This document shows positions 25,843-36,126 of a DNA stretch of 64,000 nt, in pieces. The stretch comes from Methylobacterium sp. R2-1 (lineage in GTDB: Bacteria; Pseudomonadota; Alphaproteobacteria; Rhizobiales; Beijerinckiaceae), in NCBI RefSeq assembly GCF_014191355.1, contig NZ_JACHWM010000008.1, positions 1 through 64,000 of the forward strand, written 5' to 3'. Below the pieces are notes generated by a model that saw only the letters and a list, made by a program, of their open reading frames with translations, was not told the DNA's origin and ran no database searches. A program made the translations under genes and the position numbers. Positions within the stretch are counted from its first letter, which is position 1, and each line of letters begins with the position of its first letter.

Positions 25843-26046
25843 ATGAGCAGCACGACCGACAAGATCAAGGGTGCCGCCAACGAAGTCACCGGCAACGTCA
25901 AGCAGGGCGTCGGCAACGTGACCGGCAACGACAAGCTGCAGGCCGAGGGCAAGGCGCAGGAACTGGAAGGCAAGACCCAGCGGACCGTCGGCGAGGCCAA
26001 GGAGGGCGTGAAGAACGCTGCCGATGCGGTGAAGAGCAAGCTCTGA
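25843..26046 (+). CDS. CsbD-family stress protein
   Basis: The 67-residue hydrophilic protein starts MSSTTDKIKGAANEVTGNVK and carries the repeat-like family pattern KGAANEVTGNVKQGVGNVTG and NDKLQAEGKAQELEGKTQRT. CsbD proteins accumulate under general stress; their molecular role is not known. An EcfG-type promoter lies upstream and a terminator follows, so it is a single-gene unit. The ATG at 25843 follows GGAGAG. Confidence 0.93.
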   Translation: MSSTTDKIKGAANEVTGNVKQGVGNVTGNDKLQAEGKAQELEGKTQRTVGEAKEGVKNAADAVKSKL

Positions 26047-26089
26047 GAGCTGAATTCGTCGCGATTTTCCCAGCAGGGAGCCGACCGCC

Positions 26090-26124
26090 GAAGCCGCACC
26101 CGACCGGGTGCGGCTTCTTTATTT
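26090..26124 (+). terminator. Rho-independent terminator after the CsbD gene
   Basis: A perfect 12-pair stem (GAAGCCGCACCC / GGGTGCGGCTTC, loop GACC) followed by TTTATTT. Confidence 0.9.
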
Positions 26125-26181
26125 CAAGGCTCAGCCGAAAGGTGGGCTCGGCAGAACCGATGCGATCAACGGGGATTTGTC

Positions 26182-26544
26182 ATGAACAGCGACCAGATCG
26201 AGGGCAGCCTGCGCAACCTCAAGGGCCGCGGCCGCACCGCGTTCGGCGACGTCGCGGGTCGCGCTCGCCCCCGGGTCGAGGGCGCCTATGAGCAGGTCGC
26301 GGGCGTGGCGCAGGCGGCGTATGGTCGGACCCGGGACCAAGCCGAGGGCATCTACGAGGATGGGTACCGCCTTGCCGACGAGGCCGTCTCGCGTGGCCGG
26401 CACCTGCACGATGAGGCCCGCACCCGCGGGCGTCACTTCCGCGACGAGGCATACCGACGGGGCCGCGAACTCGCCGTGCGGGCCGACGAGAACCGTGGAA
26501 CGACACTGGCCCTGGTCGCCGCGACGGCCTTCGGGCTCGGCTGA
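26182..26544 (+). CDS. CsbD-like protein with C-terminal membrane anchor
   Basis: The 120-residue product begins MNSDQIEGSLRNLKGRGRTA, which resembles the CsbD N-terminus. A charged amphipathic helical middle rich in Arg, Glu and Ala follows (GYRLADEAVSRGRHLHDEAR). It ends in a short hydrophobic stretch after RADENRGTT (LALVAATAFGLG), like the tail of DUF883/ElaB-type ribosome- or membrane-associated proteins. It lies just after the canonical CsbD gene but behind a terminator, so it needs its own promoter; none was recognised. Confidence 0.7.
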   Translation: MNSDQIEGSLRNLKGRGRTAFGDVAGRARPRVEGAYEQVAGVAQAAYGRTRDQAEGIYEDGYRLADEAVSRGRHLHDEARTRGRHFRDEAYRRGRELAVRADENRGTTLALVAATAFGLG

Positions 26545-26571
26545 CTCCTCAGCCGTCGCCACTGACGCGGC

Positions 26572-27549
26572 CTACCGATCCGCTTCCTTGGCAGCTTTCT
26601 TGGCCTCGTAGAGGGCGCGATCGGCTCGGGCGAGCAGGGCGTCGACCGTATCGTCCGGTTCTTCCGAACGGGCGGAGCCGAGGCTGGTGCTCACCCGCAC
26701 CATCCCGGCCTCCAGAGTGATGGATGCGGCGACGGCCGCGCGAACCGCCTCGGGTGCCACTTCCGCACCCTCGGGCACGATCAGGACGAACTCGTCGCCT
26801 CCGGGTCGTGCCGCGAATAGGCCATACGCGGCCGCCAGATCCGCGAGCCGGCGGCCGACTTCCCTTAGGACGCGGTCGCCCGCGGCGTGGCCGAGGCGAT
26901 CGTTGACCGGTTTGAAGCCGTCGAGATCGAGGCTGATCACGCTTGGCCGCTGCCCGACGGCCAGCCGCCCGGCGAGTTGCTCGCGCAGGTACATCCGGTT
27001 CGGCAGCCCCGTGAGGTCGTCGTGTCGGGCGATGTGGCGGAGCCGCTCGTTCGCCGCCTCCCGCTCGGTCACGTCCCGGTCGATGCCGCGATAGCCGCAC
27101 AATTCGCCGTTCGAGCCGAGCAGCGGCACGCCGCTCGTCTCCAGCATGACCAGTGTACCGTCCTTGCGCAGGTTGCGGTTGAGACGCTGGGCAAAGGGCC
27201 GCCGCTCGGCGGCGATGGCGCCGAAGATCCGCTCGACCCGCTCGGCCTCGTCCGGGGGCATGAAGTCGAAGGGCGTGCGCCCCACCACCTCCTCCGGCTC
27301 CCGGCCGAGCAGCGCGACGCATTGGCGCGATGCGTAGGTGTAGCGCCCCTGCGCATCCACCTCCCAGATCCAGTCCGAGTTCTGCTCCAGCATCTCCCGC
27401 AGACGGGCCAGTTCCCGGCGCATCGCCTCGTCCGGCTCCTCATCAGCAGCACGGGGGGCGGGCAGCATCGCAGAGGGCCGGTTCGGAGAATTCGTGTTCA
27501 CGGACGTTCGGTACTGGCCACTGGGACGATCCAACAACTCTTGGTACAT
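26572..27549 (-). CDS. PAS-domain diguanylate cyclase
   Basis: The 325-residue cytoplasmic protein has a PAS domain at about residues 52-163 (NSDWIWEVDAQGRYTYAS to GYRGIDRDVTERE) and a GGDEF domain from about 170. The catalytic motif is intact: ARPGGDEFVLI places GGDEF at residues 250-254, and the metal-binding SLDLDGFKPVNDRLGH is present. It should make cyclic di-GMP from two GTP in response to a signal sensed by PAS. No membrane segment is seen. The first 27 residues are low complexity, so a later start at 27468 is possible. It is divergent from the creatininase-family gene. Confidence 0.88.
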   Translation of the reverse strand: MYQELLDRPSGQYRTSVNTNSPNRPSAMLPAPRAADEEPDEAMRRELARLREMLEQNSDWIWEVDAQGRYTYASRQCVALLGREPEEVVGRTPFDFMPPDEAERVERIFGAIAAERRPFAQRLNRNLRKDGTLVMLETSGVPLLGSNGELCGYRGIDRDVTEREAANERLRHIARHDDLTGLPNRMYLREQLAGRLAVGQRPSVISLDLDGFKPVNDRLGHAAGDRVLREVGRRLADLAAAYGLFAARPGGDEFVLIVPEGAEVAPEAVRAAVAASITLEAGMVRVSTSLGSARSEEPDDTVDALLARADRALYEAKKAAKEADR

Positions 27550-27626
27550 CTTGACTAACGAGCGGTTGAGACCGGAAGCGTCCGAGATCTGCGAGCCCGA
27601 ACGCCCGCGACAACGGAGACGACAGC

Positions 27627-28403
27627 ATGCCGGCGCGATCCTGGCTCGACCTCACGACGGCGGAGATCCGCGCCCGCGATATGGGCCGGACAATCGCGGT
27701 GCTCCCGGTCGCCGCGGTGGAGCAGCACGGACCGCATCTGCCGCTCGGCACCGACACGCTGATCGCGGAAGGATATCTGGAGCGGGTGGCGCGGCTCGTG
27801 CCGGCGGCGCTCGACGTTCTGCTCCTGCCGGTCCAGGCGATCGGCAAGTCGGACGAGCACGATGCCTTTCCCGGAACCCTGACCCTGACCGGAGCGACCG
27901 CGCTCGCCGCCTGGACCGAAATCGGCGCGAGCCTGCACCGGGCGGGCTGCGCGAAGCTCGTCATCGTCTCCTCCCACGGCGGCAACAGCGCGCTCATCGA
28001 TCTCGTGGCAGGCGAGCTGCGCGGGCGTTTCGGTATGGTCGCGGTCACGACCTCGTGGAGCCGCCTCGGCCTGCCCGAGGGGCTGTTTCCGGACGAAGAG
28101 ATCCGCCACGGCATCCATGCCGGCGGCATTGAGACCGCGCTGATGCTGGCGCTGCGGCCCGACCTCGTGCGGCGGGACCGGATCGAGAACTTCGAGCCTC
28201 GCACGGTGGCGATGGTGCGCGATTTCACGCTGTTGCGCGCCGGTCGCCCAGCGGCATTCGCCTGGAAGACGGAAGACCTCCACTCGTCCGGCGCCCTGGG
28301 CGACGCCCGCCTCGGCACGGCGGAAGCCGGCGAGGCCGCACTCGATCACGGCGCGCGCACCTTCGTGCGGCTGCTGGAGGAGGTGGATCGGTTCTCGCTG
28401 TAG
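27627..28403 (+). CDS. Creatininase-family metal-dependent amidohydrolase
   Basis: The 258-residue protein has the family's metal ligands: Glu32 and His34 in VEQHGPHLPLGTDT, Asp43 in the same block, His117 in SSHGGNSALI, and Glu169 in HAGGIETALM. The family includes creatininase, the MftE mycofactocin peptidase and formylaminopyrimidine-type amidases. No mycofactocin genes (MftC, MftD) are near, so the substrate is open. The 77-base gap to the divergent cyclase gene probably holds both promoters. Confidence 0.85.
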   Translation: MPARSWLDLTTAEIRARDMGRTIAVLPVAAVEQHGPHLPLGTDTLIAEGYLERVARLVPAALDVLLLPVQAIGKSDEHDAFPGTLTLTGATALAAWTEIGASLHRAGCAKLVIVSSHGGNSALIDLVAGELRGRFGMVAVTTSWSRLGLPEGLFPDEEIRHGIHAGGIETALMLALRPDLVRRDRIENFEPRTVAMVRDFTLLRAGRPAAFAWKTEDLHSSGALGDARLGTAEAGEAALDHGARTFVRLLEEVDRFSL

Positions 28404-28450
28404 CGATCCGTCCTCTCACCGCCTGAGGGACGGGTGGCCGTCGGCGGACT

Positions 28451-29716
28451 TCAGCTGCCCGGCCGCCGAACCGTTCGGATGAAGGTTTCCACAGCGTCGC
28501 AGGCCTCCGCGACGCCATCCTCCTGCGCCATCCGCGCCCTGGCCGCCGTGCAGGCCTGAGCGACGCGCGGGTCGGTCAGCAACCGGCGCAGCGTGGGCGC
28601 GGCATGAGCCGGCGTGAAGCGGCGGCGGCTCAGGGCCGCGCCGACGCCGAGCCGCCGCAGCCAGCGCGCCTCGTCGAAGTGATCGAAGGCAACGGGGACG
28701 ACCAGTTGCGGGATACCGGCGGCGAGCGCCTGCGCGACGGTGCCGATCCCGCCATGATGGACGAGCGCCGCACAGCGGGGCAGCACGCGGCTGAACGGGG
28801 CATAGGGCACGTGCAGCACGCTCGCGGGCAGATCCGCCGGCACCTGCCCGCCCTGCGGCGCCAGAAGGATTCCGCGCCGGCCGAGTCCGGCGCAGACCCT
28901 CAGCGCGGTGCGGAAGAAGGCCTGGCTCCGGGACATGGCCGAACCGTAGGTGAAGGCGAGCGGCGGTGCCCCCTCATTCAGGAAGCGCGTGACGACAGGC
29001 GACGGCTCGGCGACGTCGCCGAAGCGATCCGCGAGCGGGAAGCCGACCTGCAGCGACTGAGGCATCCGGTGCGGCTGCGGCGCGGCGTACCATCTGGGAA
29101 AGGTGAGAAGGACGCGCTGCGGACTGCTCCACCAGCGGCGGAGTCGGCGCACCGGCGGAAGATCCAGCCTCGCCCGAAACGCGTTCAGGGCCGGCAGGGC
29201 GGCGGGCCCGATCACGAAGCGGTCCGCGCCGCGTCCGATCCAGTGCCGGAAGCGCGCCGGCAGGCGCTCGGGAAGTGGCAGGCCAGGCAGAACCGGGGGA
29301 TCGGTGCGGCTCCCGGCGAGCAGCGGCATGAGATGCACCGTGACGACGTCGAGCCCCTGTTTCTCCTGCGCCACCCGCGCCCCGAGCGCCAGCGTCGAGG
29401 CGAGCACGATGCTCTCGCCGGGTCGCGCGTTGCCGGCGAGCCAAGCATAGGTCGGCTCCGTGAGGGCGGAGACGTGGCGGAACATCGTCCTGACGCCGCG
29501 CCAGGGGCGCCAGAGTTCGGTCTCGGCCGCGGCGAGGCGGTAATCCGCATCTGTCCCGAGGGCGAAGAACGGCAGGCTCGCCCGCGCGGCCATCGCGGCG
29601 AAGGGAGCGGGTGCTGCCAATGTGACCGCGTGCCCCCGCCGCCGCAGCTCGGTCGCGATGGCGAGAAGCGGCAGAACATCGCCGTGGCTGCCGACGGCAA
29701 CGATGAAAACGCGCAT
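28451..29716 (-). CDS. Family 1 (UGT-type) glycosyltransferase
   Basis: The 421-residue protein is a GT-B fold glycosyltransferase of the UDP-glucuronosyl/macrolide transferase group. The N-terminal acceptor domain starts MRVFIVAVGSHGDVLPLLAI. The C-terminal donor domain has VPYAPFSRVLPRCAALVHHG followed by GIGTVAQALAAGIPQLVVPV and FDHFDEARWL, the family's nucleotide-sugar binding signature. Acceptors of this group are usually sterols, hopanoids, carotenoids or macrolides; hopanoid-like or carotenoid lipids are plausible in this genus but not shown here. The ATG at 29716 is preferred over a GTG at 29725. Confidence 0.87.
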   Translation of the reverse strand: MRVFIVAVGSHGDVLPLLAIATELRRRGHAVTLAAPAPFAAMAARASLPFFALGTDADYRLAAAETELWRPWRGVRTMFRHVSALTEPTYAWLAGNARPGESIVLASTLALGARVAQEKQGLDVVTVHLMPLLAGSRTDPPVLPGLPLPERLPARFRHWIGRGADRFVIGPAALPALNAFRARLDLPPVRRLRRWWSSPQRVLLTFPRWYAAPQPHRMPQSLQVGFPLADRFGDVAEPSPVVTRFLNEGAPPLAFTYGSAMSRSQAFFRTALRVCAGLGRRGILLAPQGGQVPADLPASVLHVPYAPFSRVLPRCAALVHHGGIGTVAQALAAGIPQLVVPVAFDHFDEARWLRRLGVGAALSRRRFTPAHAAPTLRRLLTDPRVAQACTAARARMAQEDGVAEACDAVETFIRTVRRPGS

Positions 29717-29766
29717 CGACCTCACGGCTGGCTTGCGCTCGTCACCCGCGGGGACGAGCGTCCGGA

Positions 29767-31050
29767 TCAGAGTGGAAGGGCGGGCTCACGTTCGCGGCAC
29801 GTGGCAGGGGCGAGCACCTGCTCGCGCAGCCGCCGCGGGCCCAGGGTCATCGCGAAAAAGTCGTAGGCGCCGGGCCGCTCGTTCGCGAGGAGGAACTGGA
29901 AATGCATCCGGAACGGGCGGAAGCGCACCCGCCGGTAGGTCTCCGGGCAAAGAAGTTCGCGAAAGCGCGCCGAGCGCACGAGAGGATTGGCGACCGGCTG
30001 ACCACACAAGCGGAGCTTGAGGTCGTTCAGCGGATTGAAGCCCGGGAAGTTCATCCAGTCCTGCGGCGCGTGGAAATCGCACCACACGACGCGCCGCTCC
30101 GTGATGAGGCGCGCAATCTCGGCCCGCAGGCGCGCGGCCGCGGGCTGCATCGCCACGAGCGGCAGCCCGGACCCGAGCGTCACCAGCGACAGGCTCGCAC
30201 CCGAGGTGCCGACCGAAGCGTCGCGGGCAAGCACCCGGGCCGCGACCTCGGCCGCGGTCAGCCCGCCGGAGGAATGGCCGACGATCATCACCTCGTCGGT
30301 CGGCTGCCCGGTCTCGGCTCGCACAGCAAGGGAGGACAGGATGTGCTCGGCAAAGGCATCGAGACGCCGCTCGTAATCCGGCCGCCAGCCCTGGCCGTGC
30401 TGCCAGTTGAACACCCAATCGTTCAGGAGCTGCCAGAAGAAGACGCGGTTCAGGAAGACCTCGATGGCCTTGATCCAGACGATGCCCGCGACGACGCTCA
30501 GCGGCAGCGAGACCCAGAGCGGCAGTCCGAGGCTGTGGCCGAACCCGTCACCCAGATAGGCATGCACCGTCACCCCGATGGCGACGGACAACGCGGTGAG
30601 GAGGATCACCATCACGAACGGATAGAGGATGACGTTCCCGTACTTCCAATTCAGCCGGTAGAAGCGGAACAGCAGGCCGCTCAGGATCGTCTGCAGCGTG
30701 CCCGCGACGAGGAGCGCGATGCTGAGGAAGCGGGAGCGGGCGAAGTCGCGGGCGACGATATCGTCCCACAGGAGCACGTCGTATCGGGTCTCCGCCCCGT
30801 CCTCCTGCTCCGGCGCAGTGACGGTCCAGCTCTGAACCAGGCCGTCCTGGCTCAGGTGAGCGCGGGAGATCTCCCGCTTGCCGCCATCGAACCGCTTCGT
30901 GTAGCGGGCCCATTCCCGCACGAACAGCAATCGGTAGCGCGTCCGCGCTTCTGGATCGTAACCGGGAATATAGAAGACGTAGCGGTGGCGCACCGTTCCG
31001 AGCCGCGCCTCCTGCAGATCCGGCGGCGTGAAACTCAACGAGTTGCGCAT
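29767..31050 (-). CDS. Membrane-embedded alpha/beta hydrolase of unfamiliar architecture
   Basis: The 427-residue protein has an N-terminal domain beginning with a beta strand and loop RHRYVFYIPGYDPEARTRYR. Three hydrophobic segments follow at about 106-128, 138-165 and 176-197. The C-terminal hydrolase part has the nucleophile elbow GHSSGG with Ser260. The residue pair HRYVFYIPGYDP resembles the oxyanion region of an alpha/beta hydrolase, so the membrane segments seem to be inserted into the hydrolase fold. No named family was recognised. It follows the glycosyltransferase promoter region tail to head on the same strand, 50 bases upstream of that gene, so they may form an operon. Confidence 0.65.
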   Translation of the reverse strand: MRNSLSFTPPDLQEARLGTVRHRYVFYIPGYDPEARTRYRLLFVREWARYTKRFDGGKREISRAHLSQDGLVQSWTVTAPEQEDGAETRYDVLLWDDIVARDFARSRFLSIALLVAGTLQTILSGLLFRFYRLNWKYGNVILYPFVMVILLTALSVAIGVTVHAYLGDGFGHSLGLPLWVSLPLSVVAGIVWIKAIEVFLNRVFFWQLLNDWVFNWQHGQGWRPDYERRLDAFAEHILSSLAVRAETGQPTDEVMIVGHSSGGLTAAEVAARVLARDASVGTSGASLSLVTLGSGLPLVAMQPAAARLRAEIARLITERRVVWCDFHAPQDWMNFPGFNPLNDLKLRLCGQPVANPLVRSARFRELLCPETYRRVRFRPFRMHFQFLLANERPGAYDFFAMTLGPRRLREQVLAPATCREREPALPL

Positions 31051-31323
31051 ACGTCCGAATGCCCCATCCGGATGACTGCTCTCACGCCGTGGTCGAGCAG
31101 GTCCGCCGCACACCGAGAGAGCCTTAAACCTCGCCCAAATGCACTATCATTCGTTACGACTCTAGGAGACGTGAAAAGAGCGCATGCGTCTTGAGCTCGA
31201 TACCGTTTTCAGGCGATGCATAACGATCGAATGGCGCGATCGCATCTCGGACAGGCGGTCCAACACCGAGCACGACAGGGATGGCGGGTTGGGCCTGACC
31301 ATGCTGTCAGATCGGGAGCTCAA

Positions 31324-31399
31324 TGGTGCCGGTTGCGGGACTCGAACTCGCGACCTACCGCTTACAAGGCGGTTGCTCTACCAACTGAGCTAAACCGGC
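31324..31399 (-). tRNA. tRNA-Thr (anticodon TGT)
   Basis: Reading the minus strand gives a full cloverleaf. The acceptor stem GCCGGTT pairs with AACCGGC, the D arm is GCTC...GAGC, and the anticodon stem is ACCGC with loop CTTGTAA, giving anticodon TGT for ACA codons. The T arm loop is TTCGAGT, and the CCA end is encoded. The T stem (GCGAG against CCCGC) has one A-C mismatch, and the rest pairs normally. Confidence 0.93.
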
Positions 31400-31711
31400 A
31401 TCGCTCAATCCGCTATCAGCCTGTCCCAGACGGCGCAAGCGCATCCCGGGCGGCTCTCTCTGCTTTCATAGGCCGTGAGCCGTATATTGCGCGCAACTGA
31501 CCTTCGGCTCCTCCGCCGATTTCAAGCATTCGGCCTGGGGCGGCTTCGCGTCATTCGCAGCTAGTCCCGCTAACCATCCGATTCATAGAGCATCGTTCCC
31601 TACATCGGTCATGGCCCTCCCGATACGAAGGGATGGGAACGGCTGCCGTCAGGCTGCCTCAGGAACCGGTTCCGGGGTATCAGGCAGGGAGGCGTCGGCG
31701 AGGCCTTCCTG
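31400..31711. other. Intergenic region with no recognised feature
   Basis: This stretch of 312 bases lies between tRNA-Thr and the DUF167 gene. It must contain the tRNA promoter, reading leftwards. No repeat, hairpin or gene stood out. Confidence 0.6.
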
Positions 31712-32047
31712 ATGCAAAGCCCCTTCACCCTCGACACGGACGGCCTCGTTCTCGCCGTGCGGCTGACACCGCGGGCAAGTCGCACCGGCCTCGACGGCGT
31801 GCGCACGGAGGCGGATGGGCGTCCCATCCTGTCCCTGCGCGTGGCAGCGCCTCCGGTCGATGGCGCCGCCAACGCGGCCCTCATCGCCTTCGTCGCCAGG
31901 AGCCTCGGGCTGCGCAAGGCCGAGGTGACGCTCCTCTCCGGCGAGACCTCCCGCACCAAGCGACTGCATCTCTCGGGCGATCCGCAGGGTCTCGCCACGC
32001 GAGTGAGAGCTTGGCTCGCCGGAGAGTTAACCCGGGCGGAGCGCTAG
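31712..32047 (+). CDS. DUF167 (YggU-family) protein
   Basis: The 111-residue protein has the family pattern AVRLTPRASRTGLDGV, followed by LSLRVAAPPVDGAANAALIA and SGETSRTKRLHLSG. These are small conserved cytoplasmic proteins of unknown function with a single alpha-beta fold. The ATG at 31712 is preceded by GGCGAGG. It is convergent with cmk, 21 bases away. Confidence 0.9.
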   Translation: MQSPFTLDTDGLVLAVRLTPRASRTGLDGVRTEADGRPILSLRVAAPPVDGAANAALIAFVARSLGLRKAEVTLLSGETSRTKRLHLSGDPQGLATRVRAWLAGELTRAER

Positions 32048-32068
32048 GCCCGCCGGAGCGGGCGCGCC

Positions 32069-34258
<2,190 letters not shown>

Positions 34259-34281
34259 AAGTCGGACGGGGATAGGATCGT

Positions 34282-34313
34282 GCCTCCCGAGTTGCGAGCC
34301 TCCCGAGTTGCGA
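34282..34313. repeat. 16-bp direct repeat, two perfect copies
   Basis: GCCTCCCGAGTTGCGA is repeated twice without a gap. It lies 24 bases from the 11-bp array. Confidence 0.85.
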
Positions 34314-34551
34314 GGCATGGCGCTTTCGCTCGCCTCAGGTCCGGCAGCCGTCGCGTCTCGCACCCTGGCTCCGAATCTGCTGGCACCGAGTGGTAAGCTG
34401 CAGGTCGGGATGCGTCTGCTCCGGCTCATCGGCCTTCTCTGCGCACACGACATGCCTCTGTCGGACGGATCCTGTGCGAAAGGCGTGTCGGACCGGCATT
34501 GACGCCTATCGACCGCTCGACAAATCGCAACATAAGTTTATGCTGGTGGTC

Positions 34552-34806
34552 ATGACGCCCGTGATCCAGTGCCTGCGCAAGGTCGATCATGCTTCCGCCG
34601 TCGCCGATTCGACGGCCGCCGAGCGCGTTCTTCAAGCCCTGGATGAGCTGGAAAGCGCCTATCGCCGACCCAGCGAGCGCATCGTCGCTCTCGAAGCGGT
34701 CCTGCATGAGTTCGACCGCGCCGGTCGGGTGAACGACACGCCGTTCAGCCGCCTCCTGCGCCTCACCGTCGAGCGGCGCCAGAACAAGTGGTCGCGCTAC
34801 GCCTGA
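34552..34806 (+). CDS. Small conserved hypothetical protein
   Basis: The 84-residue product begins MTPVIQCLRKVDHASAVADS and has a helical, charged sequence (LDELESAYRRPSERIVALEA) with no membrane segment or known domain. The ATG at 34552 follows TGGTGG; an upstream ATG at 34540 is possible. Function unknown. Confidence 0.6.
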   Translation: MTPVIQCLRKVDHASAVADSTAAERVLQALDELESAYRRPSERIVALEAVLHEFDRAGRVNDTPFSRLLRLTVERRQNKWSRYA

Positions 34807-34964
34807 CGCGGTTCCTCTCTCCGTTCACGGCCGTCCTCGCCGAACCTCCCGCGCGGGATGCGACACAGCGCGCGACATGCCGTTTGACATGGGCTGAGGC
34901 TGCGACTAACGGGGCCGCTCTCCCGGATCCTTTCCCCCTTATCCGTCCCCAGAGGTTTGCAGCC

Positions 34965-35342
34965 GTGGCTAGACCGGAACTCGGCGTCAAACGCCAGTGC
35001 ATGAATTGCGGTGCCAAGTTCTACGATCTCGACCGTGATCCGGCGACCTGCCCGAAATGCGGCACGATCTACCAAGTCGCGACCTCCCGCGTCGCCCCGC
35101 CCGTCGCCAGCCGCGCGGCGGATGAAGACGAGGACGAGGACGAGAAGGGCGGTCCGGAGATCGTCTCCCTCGACGAGGCCGAAGCCAGCGAGGACGATGC
35201 CGATATCAGCGTGGATGACGACGAGGGCGGTGACGACGCCGCCAGCGCTACGGACGACGACACCTTCCTGGAGGAAGAGGACGGCGACGACGACGTCTCC
35301 GACCTGATCGACAACGACTCGGACGGCGACGAGGAGGGCTGA
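34965..35342 (+). CDS. TIGR02300-type protein: zinc ribbon with acidic tail
   Basis: The 125-residue protein starts at GTG 34965, after AGAGG. The first 35 residues form a zinc ribbon (C12-x2-C15 and C29-x2-C32, in KRQCMNCGAKFYDLDRDPAT followed by CPKC). The rest is strongly acidic, with runs of Asp and Glu (residues about 52-60 and 100-125). This domain pair is widespread and conserved in alphaproteobacteria as a protein of unknown function. Confidence 0.9.
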   Translation: MARPELGVKRQCMNCGAKFYDLDRDPATCPKCGTIYQVATSRVAPPVASRAADEDEDEDEKGGPEIVSLDEAEASEDDADISVDDDEGGDDAASATDDDTFLEEEDGDDDVSDLIDNDSDGDEEG

Positions 35343-35374
35343 CGCCCTCCCTTCCGGCGGCGGATCGAAACCGG

Positions 35375-36121
35375 TCAGCCGCCGAAGCGCTCGGTGCGGA
35401 CCACGCCCGGCTTCACGCCGGCATCCACCAGCAGGTCGGCCACGGTGCCGACGAAGCCGTTGCCGCCGCAGACGAAAGCGTGGCGCGGCATGCCGAGGCA
35501 CTCGATCGCCGTGTCGATCATCACGCGGTCGATGCGCCGGCCGGCGGTCGCGCCCTCGCGGGTGAGGAGCAGGGTCAGGTCGAAGCCGGTCTCGTCGCGC
35601 GAGCGGGCGGCGAGTTCCGCGCGGGCGATGGCCTCGGCGGCATTGCGCACCGAGTAGATCAGTAGCATCGGCACCTCGGGCGCGCGCAGGGCCCGCTCGC
35701 GCACCATCGCCAGCAGCGGCACGACGCCGGAGCCGCCGCCGATCAGCAGCACCGGGCCGCCATCCTCCGAACCCCAGGCGAAGGCACCGACCGGTCCGCG
35801 CAGCTCGATCGCGTCGCCGACCTCGGCCACGGTGTCGAAGAAGCCCGAAACCTCACCCGCCTCCAGCCCCTCGATCATCAGCTCGATGCCGGCGGGATCG
35901 CCCGGTGCCGAGGCGATGGAGTAGCTGCGCTGCGCCTGATAGCCGTCGGGCGCGGTGAGGCGCACATCGACATGCTGGCCGGCCCGGTGCGGCCGATCGA
36001 GGGCATCGAAGCGGAAGCTCTTCACCCGCGGCGTCACGGGCGTGATCGCCCGGATCACCGTGGCCCGCCAGGGTGACGGCGAGGGCGAAGGTGGGGACGC
36101 GGCACCGTTCACGTCGGGCAA
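35375..36121 (-). CDS. FAD/NAD(P)-binding oxidoreductase (ferredoxin reductase type)
   Basis: The 248-residue protein has an N-terminal FAD-binding barrel with RSYSIASAPGDP, and an NAD(P)-binding domain with LLIGGGSGVVPLLAMVRE and CGGNGFVGTVADLL. No Fe-S or flavodoxin domain is attached, so it works as a separate electron-transfer module. It starts 5 bases after the sulfite-oxidase-like gene on the same strand. Such pairs are known in alphaproteobacteria, and the reductase probably supplies electrons to the molybdenum partner. Confidence 0.88.
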   Translation of the reverse strand: MPDVNGAASPPSPSPSPWRATVIRAITPVTPRVKSFRFDALDRPHRAGQHVDVRLTAPDGYQAQRSYSIASAPGDPAGIELMIEGLEAGEVSGFFDTVAEVGDAIELRGPVGAFAWGSEDGGPVLLIGGGSGVVPLLAMVRERALRAPEVPMLLIYSVRNAAEAIARAELAARSRDETGFDLTLLLTREGATAGRRIDRVMIDTAIECLGMPRHAFVCGGNGFVGTVADLLVDAGVKPGVVRTERFGG

Positions 36122-36126
36122 TCCTC

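Noticed and set aside
27627-28403. Creatininase-family gene as mycofactocin MftE
   Set aside because: No mftA-D genes are close, and the metal-ligand set is shared by the whole family.
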